A DNA stretch of 64,000 nucleotides. Source: Acanthopleura granulata. Taxonomy: Eukaryota; Mollusca; Polyplacophora; Chitonida; Chitonidae. Location of the stretch: contig JABBOT010000082.1 in the NCBI GenBank assembly GCA_016165875.1, positions 1,178,001 through 1,242,000 of the forward strand, written 5' to 3'. This document shows, in pieces, positions 60,191 through 64,000 of this stretch. Made by a program: the position numbers and the translations under genes. Each line of letters starts with the position of its first letter. Positions within the stretch are counted from its first letter, which is position 1. Below the pieces are notes generated by a model. It was not told the origin of the DNA. It made no database searches and saw nothing but the letters and a program-made list of their open reading frames with translations.

Positions 60191-60707
60191 TGGTGACCAC
60201 AGGCCAAATAAGCTCAGAACTGGTAGATACCCGTAAACAGTGTGGCAAACTTGGCAAGCAAGTAAATTTTGATTCCGCTACTAAATTGAATAGCCGATTA
60301 AAATATTCACTGATGATACCCTGTAAGGGCAGGAATAGTACCTCTTCTATCAATACATCTGTGTTGATCAGAAAGAAATTTGTTTCGTTTTCTTGTTTAA
60401 GTTGCAAGAAAATGAGGCAAAGTTCAATAAAATAATACTAACCCTCAGCAGATACTGCCAGATTTCGGCCGTGTGGAGCATCAGAAAATGGGCTTTTGCT
60501 GATTGGCAGTCACTTTCAACTCAAGCATATTTCTTTATATCGTAAATTGAAAACAACATGTGTTTGATCGACTAATTGATTGATACGTAAATTCACCTCA
60601 ACATGGATGTTTATTGCTTGGTTATAGAGAATTACGTGACTCTCCTTCACTGTTTCCTTCCACAGTGTGGCTGAGATATTGTCGACGTGAAGCACATACA
60701 CATTGCA

Positions 60708-60868
60708 AGAACTGGCGGCCGGGTGAAACCCACAACCATCCGCAGGTTGCTGGCAGGCCTTCCCACGTACTGCCGGAGAGGAAGCCAGCATGAGCTGGGC
60801 TTGAACTCACACCTACCGCATTGGTGGGAGGCTTCGGTCATTGCGCCAAGCGGCTGAGCCACGGAGGA
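60708..60868 (-). mobile_element. SINE family 1, head half
   Basis: 'ccgggtgaaacccacaacc' through 'gctgagccacggagga'; the AT-rich tail is missing. R2-like sequence follows at about 60880-60940. Confidence 0.85.
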
Positions 60869-61984
60869 CTCAGTTTTACTCAAAATGCTGTGTTGTTATC
60901 ACATTTGATACATTTACACAATAACATGAAAACAATCTTGATAACGACAGTGTTAATAAAGGAAATCTCTAGCGTGATGTGATAGCTGTAATGTTGCAAG
61001 TTAGGCCGCATCCACTAAAGAAACCTCTTGACCACGAGCTGTGGATTCAGAAGGATATTACTAGCCTCAAACGGCCTCACAGAACACAGGGTTATTTGAG
61101 GAGTAATGAAACATTCCCTAGAGTCGAATTATTCAAAGTACATAACAACATATGCTCCTCTTAAACTTCCCCTAACGGACTGCTGTGGCCGGCAGACAAA
61201 ATTGTCCGCGGAGAACACTGGAGACTCCAGGTTAAAAAGCGAGCAGGTCATACCCATGTGTAAAACTTCAAATCGCAATTTTCGTACTTTCGTCGCCTGG
61301 GCCTCGAGGCAATGGGAACAGTACAAGCACTGGTGGGGGTGCTGGGTATATGGTATACTCAGACATTCTGCTGAGGTAGATCAATAGTATAAATATGCCA
61401 AACTATGCGCATTTCTACTTTCCCTTAATTTTCATGTGTAGTTATTTATGTCATTGGTGTTCAAAGGTCGTACTGACGGAGTTTTGCGGTCAGGTCCATG
61501 GGTGGAGGAAACAGGAGCCCAAATAAAATCCACAGCCCTTAGCAGAATAACACCTGCATTCAGTTAGGGGCGCAGTCTAGAATAGGTAGAACAGCAGCTG
61601 TGCCTTATTAAAATAAATACCGCTACAGAGTTAAGGTGAGATAAGTCACGAAGTAAGCAAAATCGGAGTGTTACCTCACCACTTAAGACAGGGGCACCAA
61701 GGCAAGCCAAGTTGAGCTTTGGTGTATCGGGACATTTTACATGTGAGTCAAGTTGGTCCATTCGTGATCAGTTAAAATGTGCTAAATTTTACAAAGAAAA
61801 AACGGAATGAAGCACATGTGCAAATATTATTTCAGACCTTGCAGTTAATTTTCAGACAGTAGGCAATTACATTAATTTTTCACCTATATATATATATACT
61901 ACACACAAGAAACCAATGCAATGCGTTATCTATCTGAAATGTGAGATGTGCTGTTTATCGGACTGTTTTGATTAAAGGTGTTTG

Positions 61985-62175
61985 TCGTTCTAGAGCTATA
62001 GGACACCGGAGATTCAGGTTCAATCCCGGCCTTCCACAGGTATTTTGGTCGGCATTGGCACGGTGACCTTGGTGCATGTACCACCTCTTTTGGCACTCAG
62101 CAAGATTGTAGTTCAGGTACAGGGGTTTTTCACTACTAAAAGGTTGTCGAGGTTATTTGGTACAACCTGGAAACC
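61985..62175 (+). mobile_element. tRNA-derived SINE, family 4
   Basis: B-box-like 'ttcaggttcaatcccggcc' followed by 'cggcattggcacggtgacc'. Single copy in the window; inferred from promoter-like boxes. Confidence 0.35.
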
Positions 62176-62530
62176 CTGTGTGTTGGGAGCACTTTTTTGT
62201 CTGGTAGAATGAGTAGCTTTATATGACCTCTACCTTGTTGAAGAGAGTAACTGAGCATGCAGATACCGTGTACGTGAAAAGTTCCATATTAGGCTGTTGT
62301 ATAAAACACATATATATTTATGTTACAAATAAATGAGTATAGAGATAAGTATATATTTGTAAACATTACTAACAGATAGTCATCAAACATGTTTTAGGCA
62401 ATTTCAAAGTCCCCCTAACATGATACATGAAATAACACGAAGCACAGACGAAATGAAGCTTCTTCGACACGTCGCTTTGATGACATAAAGAGTCCAGAAA
62501 CAGTCCACACATAACTTATGATAAGGACTT

Positions 62531-62752
62531 ATTTTTTTATTTATTTATTTGATTGGTGTTTTATGACATGCTCGAGAGGATTTCACATATACGACAGGCA
62601 CCAGAATTATGACAGAGCCCGGAAGAAAGACACGACCGTCCGCAGATCGTTTGTAGGCCTTCCCACGCACGGCTGATGATAAATTAAGCTTGAGCTCTGT
62701 CCGAACTCACAGCTGCGCCATCGTGCTACCCCCCCTTCCCCACCTGTCTCAC
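62531..62752 (-). mobile_element. SINE family 1, diverged
   Basis: From 'ttatttatttgattggtgtt' to the C-rich run and 'cacctgtctcacc'; the head is poorly preserved. A run of 14 G follows at 62829-62842. Confidence 0.7.
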
Positions 62753-63051
62753 CAGTGAGGGAGGCCAACCATTATGTTTGGAGAATACCAAACAAAACCG
62801 CCGAGAAATCCACGACCACCCGCATGTTGGGGGGGGGGGGGGATTTAGTTTGTATTGACGTTTTCCGTCCCACTGGGGCGTTGCACGCCAGAAAGGGTTT
62901 GAGGTTGTTAGCATTCGGTAAGTTATGTTGGTCAGTTAACCAAAAAAATAAAAAAAAATAAAAAAAATATGGTGGGGCGTCTAGAATCTATGACATCTAG
63001 TTAGGAAATTAGCCACGGCCTGGAATATCTTATTTTGCTGTTTCGTAGGGC

Positions 63052-63646
63052 TCAGTACAGTAGGAGGCGTAGTTCTGCATACATAGTATCACGGGGGTAT
63101 GTATGCCATAGACATCGAAACACAAGGTGGGGAATACCATCCTCCACGAAACATTCCTCGCAGAGTCCTGTATCATGGAGACCAAATCTGTTCAAGTATA
63201 GATCGGTGGGTAGGTGACCAGAGAGGAGTCGAAATACTAGTATTTCGTCTTGACGACACCTAAGCGATAGGTCATAGCGACAGGTAACTAGTGAATTGTG
63301 TTCATGGAAAAATCTCCCTTTGTAGGAGTTATCCCATTCGTTCTGCCACATGTCTATGAACTTTTGCTTTACTGAGTTTATTGCTTCTTTTAGCGATAGA
63401 GGAACAGTGAGCGTTATGTCAGGCAACATAAGAGCTTGTTTAGCCAATTGATCAGCCTGTTCATTACCAGGAATACCGATATGAGCCGGCACCCAATCAA
63501 ACGATATAGAGACGCCACGGTAGTCAAGGGTGGTGCATAGGTAGAGTATTTCATGTATGAGTTTAGAGGACTTGTTCCACGCAAAATTCAGCAGAGCCTG
63601 TAGAGAAGAGAGAGAGTCTGTAAAAATAACAGCCCGTATAGGCCTA
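63052..63646 (-). pseudogene. RNase H end of a non-LTR retrotransposon (LINE)
   Basis: On the - strand a frame of about 198 codons is open from near 63646 to a stop at 63052. It shows the RNase H motifs FTDSLSSLQALL and WVPAHIGIPGNEQADQLAK, then a C-terminal Cys/His region (CEECF...HLVFRCLWH). This arrangement is that of LINE ORF2 C-termini of the Jockey/I type. The DGS part of RNase H and the reverse transcriptase are not legible up to the window edge, so it is a broken copy. Confidence 0.85.
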
Positions 63647-64000
63647 AGTCACCCGCATGTTGCGAACAGACCATGTTTGAAATGGTTCGTAAAGACAACC
63701 ACGTCCGGCGGGTGACAGTCTATCTTATTGGTTGCAATAATGTACCTCTCGCTTTTTCGATGTGGTGTAAGGACCGCGCGAATTACATGGTGTTTCGTGT
63801 TCTAAAATGTCGATCTTCTGATTGAGGGCTTTTTATCGGTAAATGTCTTCAAAAATAAGGCGCGAAGCTATTCCACAGTTGCGATTTTCTCAGGCACAAA
63901 CTTGCCTTCCTCTGTATCTGTTGGCGAGAACAGATGCCTTGGTCAGATTTTGGCTTAAGAGTCATGTATTGTGGGCAGCCACGTCGGCTAAACATGGCTG

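Overview
The window is animal nuclear DNA from a non-vertebrate, most likely a lophotrochozoan such as a mollusc. This is inferred from intron-rich genes with GT-AG splice sites, innate-immunity gene families that are expanded in molluscs, and many copies of a tRNA-derived SINE whose tail resembles bivalve SINEs of the RUDI/V type as I remember them. No species can be assigned from the sequence alone. There is no bacterial operon structure, and most open reading frames here are chance frames or transposon remnants.

Two host genes can be rebuilt exon by exon. On the + strand, 2859-10876 holds a six-exon IFI44-like GTPase gene (287 codons) with a complete set of GTP-binding motifs. On the - strand, 27294-17698 holds a TRIM-type E3 ubiquitin ligase gene (576 codons): RING, two B-boxes, coiled coil and B30.2/SPRY. 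Its 96-, 231- and 23-nt internal exons match the exon plan of vertebrate SPRY-type TRIM genes. The two genes converge on a repeat-rich interval at about 10.9-17.7 kb. Homologues of both are interferon- or immunity-linked in vertebrates. A 290-bp copy of the end of the SPRY exon lies at the left edge of the window (96% identical), cut off by a satellite-like array.

Right of 27.3 kb I find no convincing host gene. This half is made of mobile elements: a nearly intact Ty3/Gypsy LTR element (34901-39687) with 194-bp LTRs, inserted into a SINE and carrying several coding breaks; a rearranged cluster of retroelement fragments (43.3-45.4 kb); a second Gypsy element lacking gag, protease and reverse transcriptase (55942-58344); and the RNase H end of a LINE at the right edge (63052-63646). 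Around these lie tRNA-derived SINEs of several families, a TTAA-flanked MITE found in an intron of each host gene, two dispersed repeat families of unknown class, and many minisatellites (units of about 20, 27, 40, 58, 60, 66 and 120 bp). A long, nearly perfect hairpin lies at 46638-46754.

Coordinates of exons come from reading splice sites and phase by hand. Repeat boundaries are approximate unless a target-site duplication is given.
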